DNA from: Ferruginibacter sp.
Lineage (GTDB): Bacteria > Bacteroidota > Bacteroidia > Chitinophagales > Chitinophagaceae
Assembly: GCA_030831725.1 (NCBI GenBank)
Contig: JAURKN010000111.1
Span: 1 to 15,197, forward strand
Direction of reading: 5' to 3'
Length of the DNA: 15,197 nt
Each line of letters starts with the position of its first letter. Positions within the stretch are counted from its first letter, which is position 1. Made by a program: the position numbers and the translations under genes. Positions 1 to 8,043 of this stretch are shown in pieces. The notes under the pieces were generated by a model. The model worked only from the letters and a program-made list of their open reading frames with translations, had not been told where the DNA came from and ran no database searches.

Positions 1-1
1 A

Positions 2-1546
2 TGGGGAAGGGCTTTCAGGTATGGGTTTGATGGCGGAAAAATAAAATTCGGAATGCAGGGAGAGCTGGATGAAGGGGAAAGATGGATGTTCAATAAATCA
101 CAACTGGGTATGGATCATTTCGGCGCATTTGTTTCGGTGGTACCGAATAAGGGCATGATAAAAAAAGTGATTCTGGGTGATTATACCGTGAGCTTAGGGC
201 AGGGACTTATGATTTGGCAATCGTTTGGTTGTTACAAGGGTAATGATGTACTGATGATCAAGAATCAACAAAAAGGAGTAGAGCCAAATCGCTCAATGGG
301 AGAGGGGATTGGATTCAGAGGGTTGGCTATGGAAGCGGGAAAAGGGAAAACCTCATTCTTGTTTTTCTTATCACAAAAAAAATCGGATGCGAATCTCATC
401 TTTTCTGATAGCAGTTATCAAATAGACGCATATAGAATGTATCAAACTGGTCTCCACCGATCAATTTCAGAACTTGAAACCAGAAATAGATTAAACACTC
501 AAACCCTTGGTTATTCTCTGACACAGAAAGTGCGAAGTTTCAGCGTTTCATTCAATCAAATCTTTTCACTGACAAATCTAACAGCAATGCCTAAAACGAG
601 TTTGTATGATCGTTTCGAAACAAAAGAAAAATGGCAAAATAATTTCGGTGTTGATTTCAATGGAAATCTCGCAGGAAATCATTTTTTCGGCGAGTGCATC
701 TTAGACCACAATGGTTCAAAAGGACTATGGGTAGGAATGTTGGGATCACTTACTAAAAATATTTCTATCAGCAGCTTTTATAGAAATCTGGATAGGGGGT
801 TAATGACGGTTTTTTCTAACCTCCCATTGGAGTATGACAATAACAACGAAACTGGCTTGTATGCCGGGATGAAATTGACTGTTAAAAGGATAAGCATAGA
901 CGTCTTCACAGATGTTTTTCGCTCAAAATGGCTGAGGTATGGAATAAACACATCATCTTTTGGAAACGAATGGGTGATTAACAGTGTTTTTAAGTCGCCC
1001 GATAAAACAGAACTGCAGATTCGGTTGAAACAAGAAAATAAACCCAATCCTGAACCGGGTTGGAAATTTTCAGGATTAAAACCATGGATAAGCAGGAAAA
1101 AAACAAGTTTTAGAATGACATTTACAAGAGAATTGAGTGAATCAAGTTCATTAAAATGGAAAATAGAAGCACTTAGAATGGACGATTCTGAATATAGAGA
1201 TATAAAGACCGCACAGCTCTATTATCTGGAATTTAAAAAGATATGCTTTAGAAAAAAGTGCAAAGTGAATTTTTGGTTTTGTTATTCGGAAATTCCAAAT
1301 GCCGACCTTGCTCTATTTGCGTTTGAACCTGATCCGGTAATTGGAGCTTCACAATTGACTTCTTTTTATAATTCAGCCTTAAGGTGGGGTGTTTCAAGTA
1401 CGCTAAGTATTCATAAAACGATGAAAATCAATATTAAATATGTAATGAGCATAAATCAAAACGATGCGTTTCATGGTGTTGGAACAGATCGCACTTTTGG
1501 ATTTACAAGATCGGAATTTGGAATCGGAATGATTTTTAAAAGATAA
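2..1546 (+). CDS. C-terminal beta-barrel part of an outer-membrane protein, probably of the Bacteroidota helix-hairpin-helix family (5' end missing)
   Basis: The reading frame is open from the left window edge, so the first ATG in frame (position 53) is not a credible start and the gene is 5'-truncated. The visible 514 residues alternate polar and hydrophobic residues with many aromatics, as in outer-membrane beta-barrels. An early stretch (GDYTVSLGQGLMIWQSFG, then KGNDVL, then FRGLA) resembles the barrel part of Bacteroidota proteins that carry ComEA-like helix-hairpin-helix repeats at the N-terminus; that part would lie outside the window. The chain ends in a strand-like segment, FGIGMIFKR. 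The role of this family is not established. Codon use is AT-ending (for example, all six Asn codons in roughly 112-430 are AAT), unlike the susC gene downstream. I recognise the barrel from memory, not by alignment; a generic outer-membrane barrel protein is the alternative. Confidence 0.6.
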   Translation, partial: WGRAFRYGFDGGKIKFGMQGELDEGERWMFNKSQLGMDHFGAFVSVVPNKGMIKKVILGDYTVSLGQGLMIWQSFGCYKGNDVLMIKNQQKGVEPNRSMGEGIGFRGLAMEAGKGKTSFLFFLSQKKSDANLIFSDSSYQIDAYRMYQTGLHRSISELETRNRLNTQTLGYSLTQKVRSFSVSFNQIFSLTNLTAMPKTSLYDRFETKEKWQNNFGVDFNGNLAGNHFFGECILDHNGSKGLWVGMLGSLTKNISISSFYRNLDRGLMTVFSNLPLEYDNNNETGLYAGMKLTVKRISIDVFTDVFRSKWLRYGINTSSFGNEWVINSVFKSPDKTELQIRLKQENKPNPEPGWKFSGLKPWISRKKTSFRMTFTRELSESSSLKWKIEALRMDDSEYRDIKTAQLYYLEFKKICFRKKCKVNFWFCYSEIPNADLALFAFEPDPVIGASQLTSFYNSALRWGVSSTLSIHKTMKINIKYVMSINQNDAFHGVGTDRTFGFTRSEFGIGMIFKR

Positions 1547-1630
1547 TTCTTCTTTGTGCAACATTCCCACGATTAAGTTTGTCTGTGGTTCAACGGGTAA
1601 AAAGAAATCTTCCAAAATAAGTTTTTTGGG

Positions 1631-1662
1631 TTGATGTTAATTTTCCCTTAATTTTATATTTC
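1631..1662 (+). promoter_or_regulatory. Weak candidate promoter for the susC operon
   Basis: TATATTTC at 1655-1662 matches the Bacteroidota -7 element TAnnTTTG at all but the last base, and TTG at 1631-1633 lies 21 bases upstream as a possible -33 element. It would give a leader of only a few bases before the ATG at 1676. The 1547-1675 gap holds nothing else recognisable: no clear terminator for the upstream gene, no RNA gene and no repeat. The true promoter may differ from this one. Confidence 0.3.
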
Positions 1663-1675
1663 ATTAACCAATAAA

Positions 1676-4600
1676 ATGCACATGAGAAGATTTCTAGCCT
1701 TTTTCGCAGTGCTGATGCTCAGCGGCTTGCTGGCTTCCGCCCAATCAAAGGTTGTCTCAGGACAAGTAAGAGACATTCCTGGTGAACCGGTAAAATTTGC
1801 CACCATCACCGAAACAGGAACCAAAAACATGGTTCAATCCGATGCAAACGGTAACTTTTCGATCCGTGTTGCCGGCGCAAATTCCACACTGACTGTTACT
1901 GCAGTTGGTTACGATGCTCAGGTTGTAACTCCTTCAGGTACAACTGCTATCGCCAACCTTGTAAGAAACACTCAGGAAATGACTGCTGTCGTTGTGACTT
2001 CACTCGGACAGGTTCGTCAGAAATCTTCATTGGGTTATTCTACAGCTACCGTAAAAACAAAAGAACTTACACAAGCCAATCCGGTCAACCTTCAGAACGG
2101 ACTTGTTGGTAAGGTTTCTGGTTTGAACGTAGCAACCACAAATAGTGGTGTTTTGGGAACAACTCGTATCACCTTGCGTGGTATTCGTTCTTTGACTGGT
2201 AACAACCAGCCAATGCTCGTTATTGATGGTGTACCTACACCATTGGGCTTCCTGAATTCACTCAATCCAAACGATATCGCTGATGTGAGCTTGTTGAAGT
2301 CTGCATCTGCAACTGTTGTGTATGGTCCTGATGGTGTTAACGGTGCAATCATCGTTACCACAAAAAGAGGATCAAAGCAAAAGCCAATGATCACTGTTTC
2401 TCAAACTACACAGTTCGAGAAAATTGCATACATGCCTGAGTTCCAAGATCGTTTCGGTTCTGGTTACAACCAAGATCCAAACACCGGACAAGGTACATTC
2501 ACTCCATACGAGCAACAAAGCTGGGGAGATGAGTTCGATGGTTCAATCCGTCAAATGGGCCAGACTGGTCCGAACGGAGAGAAATTGTTGCTTCCTTACA
2601 GCAATGTTGCAAACGGAAGAAAGAATTTCTTCCAAACTGGTATAACTAGCCAAACAGACATCTCTTACTCAACAGGAGATTTCTATTTGAGCGCACAGAA
2701 TGTTTCTATCACTGGTACATTGCCTGGAGATAAAAACGACAGAAAAACGGTTGCGATGAATGCTTCTAAGGAGTACAATCGTTTCAAAGCAAGTTTCAAC
2801 GCTCGTTTGACTAACTCGAAATACGATGTAACCACAGCCAATGCACAAACTTACTACAACGTAACTGGTGCACCTGGTCAATACGATCTTTCTCGTTTCA
2901 AAAACTGGAGAACTGATTATTTCTCTAGTCCTGATGGATACTTTACTCCATATTTGACCAACTTCTTTAGAACCCCTTACATGTCAAAAGACATCAACAG
3001 ACAAAGAGGTAAAACAAATGACGTAATTGGTAACGTTGAATTGAACTACAAGGCTACCAACTGGTTGAACTTCGTTTATCGTATTGGTGGTTCTGCTACC
3101 TTCGGTGATGCAAAATCAACTACAGAAGCTTACACTCCAAGTGCTTATCACTTGACATTGACAGATGCGTCTGCCACTACAATCAGTGCAGCTGCTTCTT
3201 ATGCTTCTTCAAACAGCAGCCGTTTCAGTTCTGAGTTGTTTGCCAACTTCAACACCAAGTACAAAAAACTGGGAATTACCGGTACCATCGGACAATCTTT
3301 CCGTCAAGCTAATGCGGTAAGTCTTGGACTTGGAAGTGGTAACCTCGGACAATCTACCTTCTTAAGTATCCAAAACCGTATCGGTGAACCAAACGTAAGT
3401 GCTGGATCATCAATCTCAAGACTTTCTCGTTGGTTTGCTAATGCAAGTTTCAACTGGGATGGTTGGGCTAACTTGGAAATCACTGGTTCATATGATAAGG
3501 ACAGTAAGAATGCGCCTACTGATGGAAGTACTTTCGCCAATAGCGACATCTCTTACTTCTATCCTGGTGTGAACGCATCAGTATTGCTCCACAAAGTGAT
3601 ACCTGCGTTGGAATCAAACAAATACATTAGCTACTTGAAACTTCGTGGTGCTTACTCTAAAACAGGTAACGTTCCATTGGCTGCTCAAGAGTCTCCAACA
3701 TTCTCTATCGGAACTTTCTTTCCTTATGGTTCTACTTTGGGTTACAATATCCCAACATCTATCTATAAAAGACAATTCAATCCTGAGTTCGTGTACAACA
3801 AAGAAGTTGGTCTTGAATTGGGCTTGATGAAAAACAAAATCAATTTCGAAGCTACTTACTACAGCCAGGAAAATACAGACCAGGTTCTTGATTTGGCACT
3901 TGCAAACAGTACTGGTTTTACAAGCAGCAAGTTGAATGCAGCTGAGTTCACCAACAACGGACTTGAGTTGGATTTGAAATTGACTCCAATCTTCAAAATG
4001 GGAGATCTGAGCATCGATTTTAAAATGAACTATACTTATCAGAACAGTAAGGTTACTAAGTTGGTTGATGGTCTGAATCAAATCGGTATCGGAAACTACA
4101 ACTGGGTTATCGTAGGACAACCTGTTTACAAATTCCGTGTATTCGACTACATCAGAGATAGTGCAACTGGTAAAGTAATCGTTGGAGCTGACGGTATGCC
4201 GACAGTGAATCCAAACCTGACTACTTTTGGAAGAACCACTCCAAACAACATCGTAGGTCTTTCTATGAATGCAAACTACAAAGGATTCAGCTTGAGCGTA
4301 GTTGCTGAATATCGTGGTGGAAACCAAATTGTAGTTGATCAGTTGGGTGGATTCCTTGATGATAATGGAATTTCTGTAAGAAGTGCACAATACGGACGTC
4401 GTGCTTTCGTATGGCCTAATTCAGTTATTTTCGACGGAACTAAGTATGTAGAAAATACAAATGTTTACACAACACAATACAACAGAGAGTTCTGGAACAG
4501 CGATTTGAATACTTCAGCTATTTCAAACTACCTCGTAAGCGGTGCATTCTGGAAGTTAAGAGAAGTTTCTTTGACTTATGAATTGCCTAGCCGTCTGTTC

Positions 4601-4807
4601 AAAGGAAACAACGTGTTAAGAGGTGTTACAGTTGGTATCACTGGAAGAAACTTGCTGACTTGGTTGCCAAAAACAAACCAATGGACAGATCCTGAGTTCT
4701 CTTCAAACGGAAACAGCGCATTCTCTGGAAACGCTCAAGGTCGTAGCACAGCTTACAACCTGCCTCCAACAAGAATCTTCGGTGCTAACGTAGTATTCCA
4801 ATTCTAA
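1676..4807 (+). CDS. SusC/RagA-family TonB-dependent outer-membrane transporter
   Basis: This is the channel component of a SusCD nutrient-uptake complex, which imports its ligand across the outer membrane using TonB energy. Residues 1-22 form a signal peptide ending ASA before Q23. Residues about 26-100 are a carboxypeptidase-regulatory-like beta-sandwich (GQVRD...FATI...DANGNFSI...GY). VVVTSLG at 105-111 is the usual entry to the plug. The plug runs to about residue 232, with LRGIRS, MLVIDGVP and the hallmark N197-PNDIADVSLLKSASA followed by VYGPDGVNGAIIVTTKRG. The rest is the 22-strand barrel, ending in VVFQF with a terminal Phe. At 1043 residues it has normal SusC length and no N-terminal STN domain. 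ATG at 1682 (MRRFLAFF) is an equally plausible start. Codons favour TAC, AAC and TTC, suggesting high expression. SusD follows after 24 bases. The substrate cannot be read from the sequence. Confidence 0.96.
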   Translation: MHMRRFLAFFAVLMLSGLLASAQSKVVSGQVRDIPGEPVKFATITETGTKNMVQSDANGNFSIRVAGANSTLTVTAVGYDAQVVTPSGTTAIANLVRNTQEMTAVVVTSLGQVRQKSSLGYSTATVKTKELTQANPVNLQNGLVGKVSGLNVATTNSGVLGTTRITLRGIRSLTGNNQPMLVIDGVPTPLGFLNSLNPNDIADVSLLKSASATVVYGPDGVNGAIIVTTKRGSKQKPMITVSQTTQFEKIAYMPEFQDRFGSGYNQDPNTGQGTFTPYEQQSWGDEFDGSIRQMGQTGPNGEKLLLPYSNVANGRKNFFQTGITSQTDISYSTGDFYLSAQNVSITGTLPGDKNDRKTVAMNASKEYNRFKASFNARLTNSKYDVTTANAQTYYNVTGAPGQYDLSRFKNWRTDYFSSPDGYFTPYLTNFFRTPYMSKDINRQRGKTNDVIGNVELNYKATNWLNFVYRIGGSATFGDAKSTTEAYTPSAYHLTLTDASATTISAAASYASSNSSRFSSELFANFNTKYKKLGITGTIGQSFRQANAVSLGLGSGNLGQSTFLSIQNRIGEPNVSAGSSISRLSRWFANASFNWDGWANLEITGSYDKDSKNAPTDGSTFANSDISYFYPGVNASVLLHKVIPALESNKYISYLKLRGAYSKTGNVPLAAQESPTFSIGTFFPYGSTLGYNIPTSIYKRQFNPEFVYNKEVGLELGLMKNKINFEATYYSQENTDQVLDLALANSTGFTSSKLNAAEFTNNGLELDLKLTPIFKMGDLSIDFKMNYTYQNSKVTKLVDGLNQIGIGNYNWVIVGQPVYKFRVFDYIRDSATGKVIVGADGMPTVNPNLTTFGRTTPNNIVGLSMNANYKGFSLSVVAEYRGGNQIVVDQLGGFLDDNGISVRSAQYGRRAFVWPNSVIFDGTKYVENTNVYTTQYNREFWNSDLNTSAISNYLVSGAFWKLREVSLTYELPSRLFKGNNVLRGVTVGITGRNLLTWLPKTNQWTDPEFSSNGNSAFSGNAQGRSTAYNLPPTRIFGANVVFQF

Positions 4808-4831
4808 TTAAACATCCCTAAAAACAGCAAT

Positions 4832-6520
4832 ATGAAATTCATAAACATAAAAAAACTGGCTCTCGTATCAACTTCATTGTTGGTATTGGCTACCGGTTGT
4901 AAAACAGATTTCGATATCAATGCATCGGAAGAGAACTTAACTGCCGGTTCATTGAACTACAGAGACGTAATGCCTTCTGCCATCGCTTCAACCGCTAAGA
5001 TTGTTGCAGCAGACTGGAAATTCCTTCAAAACTGGTTGGGTTACTGGGCAAGAAGCGGTAATTACCAGAACGATACCGAAGAGGAGTCTTACACCTTCAC
5101 AAACACCTTCCCAGGTGGTGGTGGAAACCCTTGGAATGATTTGTACTACAACTCATCATCTTACAACTATGTTCAACAAAGAGCACAGGCAAGTGGAGAT
5201 GGTTTCTACGAAGCGATTTGCCGCATCATGAAATCTCACAATTTCCAAATATTGACTGACGTTTACGGAAACATCCCTTACAAAAATGCTTTGAAAGGAA
5301 ACGATGTAAGAAACCCAAAATATGACAAAGGTGTTGATATCTACAACGACATCTTCCGTCAATTGGATACAGCAATCGCGATTTTGAAAGACCCATCTAA
5401 AACAGATCCTTCTAAAAATGCAAAGATCGCTACCAACGATTTGATTTTTAAAGGCAATCCTGACCTTTGGGTTAAATTCGCCAATACACTGAAATTGCGT
5501 ATGCTCGTGCATTGCAAAGGTGGTGGCGTTGAAGTAGGAGATGCTGAATACACAACAAGTGGTGTTGATATCGCTGCTGAAATGACTATCATCAACAACG
5601 AAGGAAGTGGTTTCCTCGGAGCCGGTGAGACTGCAAAAATCAATCCTGGGTACTCTGCATCTAAACCAACGCCTTTATACAGATTCTTTGCTCTCAATGA
5701 AAATGGTGTTTTGGCTGGTCTTGGTGACCTTACCAAAGCAAACGCCTTCGCTTGCGGACTTGGAACTGCTGGAACTCCAGGATATTACAGATGGAATGGA
5801 GATCCTAGAGAAGCTAAGTTTTATGTAAAGCCTGATTTGAATCCTGATGCAGGCGTATTCCAACCAGCAACCTTCCACAAAGGAATTCCTTACGGAGCTG
5901 TTTCTGGATTCGCTCCTGGTTTCACTGGTGCTGATCTTTCTTCTATCAATGTTATCAATCTGACTGCTCCTAACACAGGTTTGACTCCTCAAGGTCCTTC
6001 TTCTGACGCATGGATCATGACCAGCGTTGAAAGTTTGTTCCTTCAGGCAGAAGCGGCTCACCGTGGAATCATCACTGGTGATGCTGAAGCATTGCTTACT
6101 TCTGCAATCCGTGAATCATTCGTGTTCATGGGATTGACAACTGCTCAAGCTGACACTTATATCTCAAACAATGCTACTTATCCAGACGTTGACTACAATG
6201 CAGATCCTTTGGATCCTAGTCTTCCTGGCGGTGGGTTGTTTACCATCATTTCTCAAAAGTGGTTTGCTTTGAATGGTATTGCCACATACGAAGTATGGAC
6301 TGATTTCAGAAGAACCAACATCGTATATGGCGCTGGTGGTGCTTATGATGTTGTGAATGCGGGAATTTGGGCCAACCAATTGTCAATTTTGAGTGGCGCA
6401 GCTGCTGAAGTTCCAGTAAGATTGTTCTACCCACAATCTGAATACAGCTACAACGAAACAAACGTAAGTGCTGAAGGAACCATAGACGTATTTACAAGCA
6501 AAATTTTCTGGGATAGATAA
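4832..6520 (+). CDS. SusD/RagB-family nutrient-binding outer-membrane lipoprotein (SusD-like_2 type)
   Basis: This is the surface lid that binds ligand and delivers it to the SusC channel. The N-terminus is a lipoprotein signal with VLATGC, lipidated Cys at residue 23; the following KTDFD is acidic, as in Bacteroidota surface-export signals. The segment LTDVYGNIPYKNAL, with D143 as the Asp of DVYGNIPY, is typical of the SusD-like_2 group (PF12771), as is the run of conserved aromatics in NWLGYWARSGNYQ. A C-terminal segment with WFALNG and YEVWTDFRRT also matches the helical TPR-like fold of the family. Length (562 aa) is normal. The gene lies 24 bases after susC and 32 before the next lipoprotein, so all three should be co-transcribed. 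Family members bind oligosaccharides, peptides or other ligands; this sequence does not say which. Confidence 0.95.
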   Translation: MKFINIKKLALVSTSLLVLATGCKTDFDINASEENLTAGSLNYRDVMPSAIASTAKIVAADWKFLQNWLGYWARSGNYQNDTEEESYTFTNTFPGGGGNPWNDLYYNSSSYNYVQQRAQASGDGFYEAICRIMKSHNFQILTDVYGNIPYKNALKGNDVRNPKYDKGVDIYNDIFRQLDTAIAILKDPSKTDPSKNAKIATNDLIFKGNPDLWVKFANTLKLRMLVHCKGGGVEVGDAEYTTSGVDIAAEMTIINNEGSGFLGAGETAKINPGYSASKPTPLYRFFALNENGVLAGLGDLTKANAFACGLGTAGTPGYYRWNGDPREAKFYVKPDLNPDAGVFQPATFHKGIPYGAVSGFAPGFTGADLSSINVINLTAPNTGLTPQGPSSDAWIMTSVESLFLQAEAAHRGIITGDAEALLTSAIRESFVFMGLTTAQADTYISNNATYPDVDYNADPLDPSLPGGGLFTIISQKWFALNGIATYEVWTDFRRTNIVYGAGGAYDVVNAGIWANQLSILSGAAAEVPVRLFYPQSEYSYNETNVSAEGTIDVFTSKIFWDR

Positions 6521-6552
6521 TCACCATTTAACTACAAACAAACCCACATAAC

Positions 6553-7563
6553 ATGAAAAATATTTTAAAACTTACACTCATCGGCGCCGTTATGATGACT
6601 TCCTTCTCAGGATGTCTGAAAGATAAGGGCTTCGAAAATGGAGAATATGGCATCCAAGTGATTGAGAAGAAAGCCGTTTCTTTACCTCAAGCTATTGGAG
6701 GAACTGTCAGCTTCGCATTGTTATCATCTGATCAATCTCAGGTGATTGCCGCTCCTGTTTTCGCATTGGAAACAATCGGACGTCAATCTTCTGACGTTAA
6801 TGTAGAATTTGCACTTGCTCCAAACCTGGTAGCTGCAGATCCTTCATTGACTCTGCTTCCTGCAGATCAATATCAAGTAAATCTTAGCGGAAAAATCGCT
6901 GCTGGCCAATTGCTTGACACGTTGGAAATTACTATACCAAGATCATCAAACCTCGATCCTAATGCCGTTTATGGCTTAGGTTTGGAGTTGATCAGTGCAG
7001 ACAATGGCTTCCAAGTTGCCAGCAACATGAAGCAGGTTCTCATCAAGATCACCGTTAAAAACAAATACGATGGTCTTTATGAAGTTACAGGAACTTACAG
7101 AGATGTTTCTGCTGCAGGAGCTAATTTCACCGGAAGATATCCTTTGGAATACTATTTAGTTACCACAGGTCCTGCAAGCGTGAATGTTTGTATGGAAATC
7201 AATGGAGAGATCGCTCCAGGTTATTTGTTTAGCAACGCAGGAGCTGGATCTTATTATGGAAACTTCGGTTCTCAGGTTTTCTTTGATCCTGCAACAGACG
7301 CGATTTCTGATATGCGCAACTATTATGGTGATCCTAACAATGCTGCTACAGGAGTTGGTAACCCAGCTGCAGGTTCAGGCGCTCCAAATTACGCCGCTTC
7401 GAATGGCCGTCGTGTCACGCTTGATCCTTCAGGTGTTAACGCTTACGACGAAGCAACAAGAACAGTGAAAGTGAAGTATTTCATGCTTCAACCTTCAGTT
7501 GTACCTGGCGGTCCTCGTGCCTTCTTCGATGAAACATGGACTTACATTGGACCAAGACCATAA
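6553..7563 (+). CDS. DUF1735 (BT_3987-like) domain surface lipoprotein of the SusCD operon
   Basis: This is a 336-residue lipoprotein with signal peptide and lipobox FSGC (Cys21), followed by LKDKGFE, which could serve as a surface-export signal. Residues about 30-168 look like the DUF1735 beta-sandwich: LLPADQYQVNLSGKIAAGQ, then LDTLEITIP, then YGLGLELIS, ending at the typical junction N170-KYDGLYEVTGTY. The C-terminal half (about 171-336) contains FFDPATDAI, NYYGD, RRVTLDPSGVNAYD, VKYFMLQPS and a final FFDETWTYIG, a pattern familiar from Chitinophagaceae proteins of this type. Such lipoproteins commonly sit behind SusCD pairs and are presumed to help bind ligand at the cell surface; none of the visible residues suggests an enzyme. 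It is the last gene before a strong terminator. Family placement is from motif recall. Confidence 0.85.
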   Translation: MKNILKLTLIGAVMMTSFSGCLKDKGFENGEYGIQVIEKKAVSLPQAIGGTVSFALLSSDQSQVIAAPVFALETIGRQSSDVNVEFALAPNLVAADPSLTLLPADQYQVNLSGKIAAGQLLDTLEITIPRSSNLDPNAVYGLGLELISADNGFQVASNMKQVLIKITVKNKYDGLYEVTGTYRDVSAAGANFTGRYPLEYYLVTTGPASVNVCMEINGEIAPGYLFSNAGAGSYYGNFGSQVFFDPATDAISDMRNYYGDPNNAATGVGNPAAGSGAPNYAASNGRRVTLDPSGVNAYDEATRTVKVKYFMLQPSVVPGGPRAFFDETWTYIGPRP

Positions 7564-7581
7564 TCTTGTTTCTACAAATAC

Positions 7582-7614
7582 AAAAAATGGTTGCTGAAAA
7601 GCAACCATTTTTTT
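7582..7614 (+). terminator. Rho-independent terminator of the SusCD operon
   Basis: A perfect 14-bp inverted repeat (7582-7595 with 7600-7613) closes on a GAAA tetraloop (7596-7599). The core is ATGGTTGCT/AGCAACCAT, with six A before it and seven T after it. It begins 18 bases after the stop of the DUF1735 lipoprotein gene. The flanking A and T runs would also allow it to work in the opposite direction. Confidence 0.92.
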
Positions 7615-7631
7615 ATGTCTCACTCTTTTAT

Positions 7632-7639
7632 TACTATTG
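7632..7639 (+). promoter_or_regulatory. Weak candidate -7 element for the DUF3467 gene
   Basis: TACTATTG matches TAnnTTTG except for one base and lies 22 bases before the ATG at 7662, downstream of the operon terminator where a new promoter is needed. No convincing -33 element is seen. Confidence 0.25.
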
Positions 7640-7661
7640 CATTCCATTAAAATACCATCAT

Positions 7662-7976
7662 ATGTCTGATCAAACTCAACCCAACAACCAGTTAAACATC
7701 GAAATATCGGAAGAAGTAGCCGAAGGTACATACGCGAATCTAGCCATCATTACACACAGCCATGCGGAATTTGTCATTGATTTTGTGAATGTGATGCCCG
7801 GCACTCCGAAAAGCAAAGTAAAAAACAGAATCGTTCTTACTCCTTTTCATGCGAAAAGATTCATGAAAGCCATGGTGGACAACGTCAAGAAATTCGAGGC
7901 GGCAAATGGAACCATCCAGGATATGGAGTCGGTAGAAATACCATTCAACTTTGGTGGACCAACAGGAATGGCTTGA
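7662..7976 (+). CDS. DUF3467 domain small cytoplasmic protein
   Basis: This is a 104-residue protein of the DUF3467 family (PF11950), function unknown. The core segment EGTYANLAIITHSHAEFVIDFV, broken here as EGTYANLAII and THSHAEFVIDFV, is followed by VMPGTPKSKVKNRIVL and TPFHAKRFMKAMVDNVKKFE, which is the conserved family pattern. It has no signal peptide or membrane segment. The frame is open further upstream to an ATG at 7536, but that start would lie inside the lipoprotein gene and run through its terminator hairpin. MSDQTQP at 7662 is therefore the chosen start. The gene is apparently monocistronic, between the susCD terminator and a hairpin shared with the convergent radC. Confidence 0.88.
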   Translation: MSDQTQPNNQLNIEISEEVAEGTYANLAIITHSHAEFVIDFVNVMPGTPKSKVKNRIVLTPFHAKRFMKAMVDNVKKFEAANGTIQDMESVEIPFNFGGPTGMA

Positions 7977-7997
7977 GTTCTCTTCAAAATGAAACAG

Positions 7998-8031
7998 AAA
8001 GTCACTCACAGATTTCGTGGGTGACTTTTTT
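7998..8031 (+). terminator. Hairpin terminator between the convergent DUF3467 gene and radC
   Basis: The stem AAAGTCACTCAC (7998-8009) pairs with GTGGGTGACTTT (8017-8028) with one T-G wobble and a 7-base loop. Six T (8026-8031) follow on the plus strand, so it fits best as terminator of the DUF3467 gene. On the minus strand only three T follow, so its use by radC is less certain. Confidence 0.82.
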
Positions 8032-8043
8032 ATTTTCTGCCAA

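Noticed and set aside
3614..4390. 258-codon open frame on the minus strand inside susC, and a similar long minus frame at 9259-9765 inside prs
   Set aside because: Both lie wholly within strongly supported genes. Their translations are rich in Ser, Cys, Val and Ile with no domain or signal pattern, as expected for shadow frames opposite codon-biased genes.
7536..7661. N-terminal extension of the DUF3467 frame back to an ATG at 7536
   Set aside because: It would overlap the end of the lipoprotein gene and be encoded by the terminator hairpin; the conserved protein begins after the ATG at 7662.
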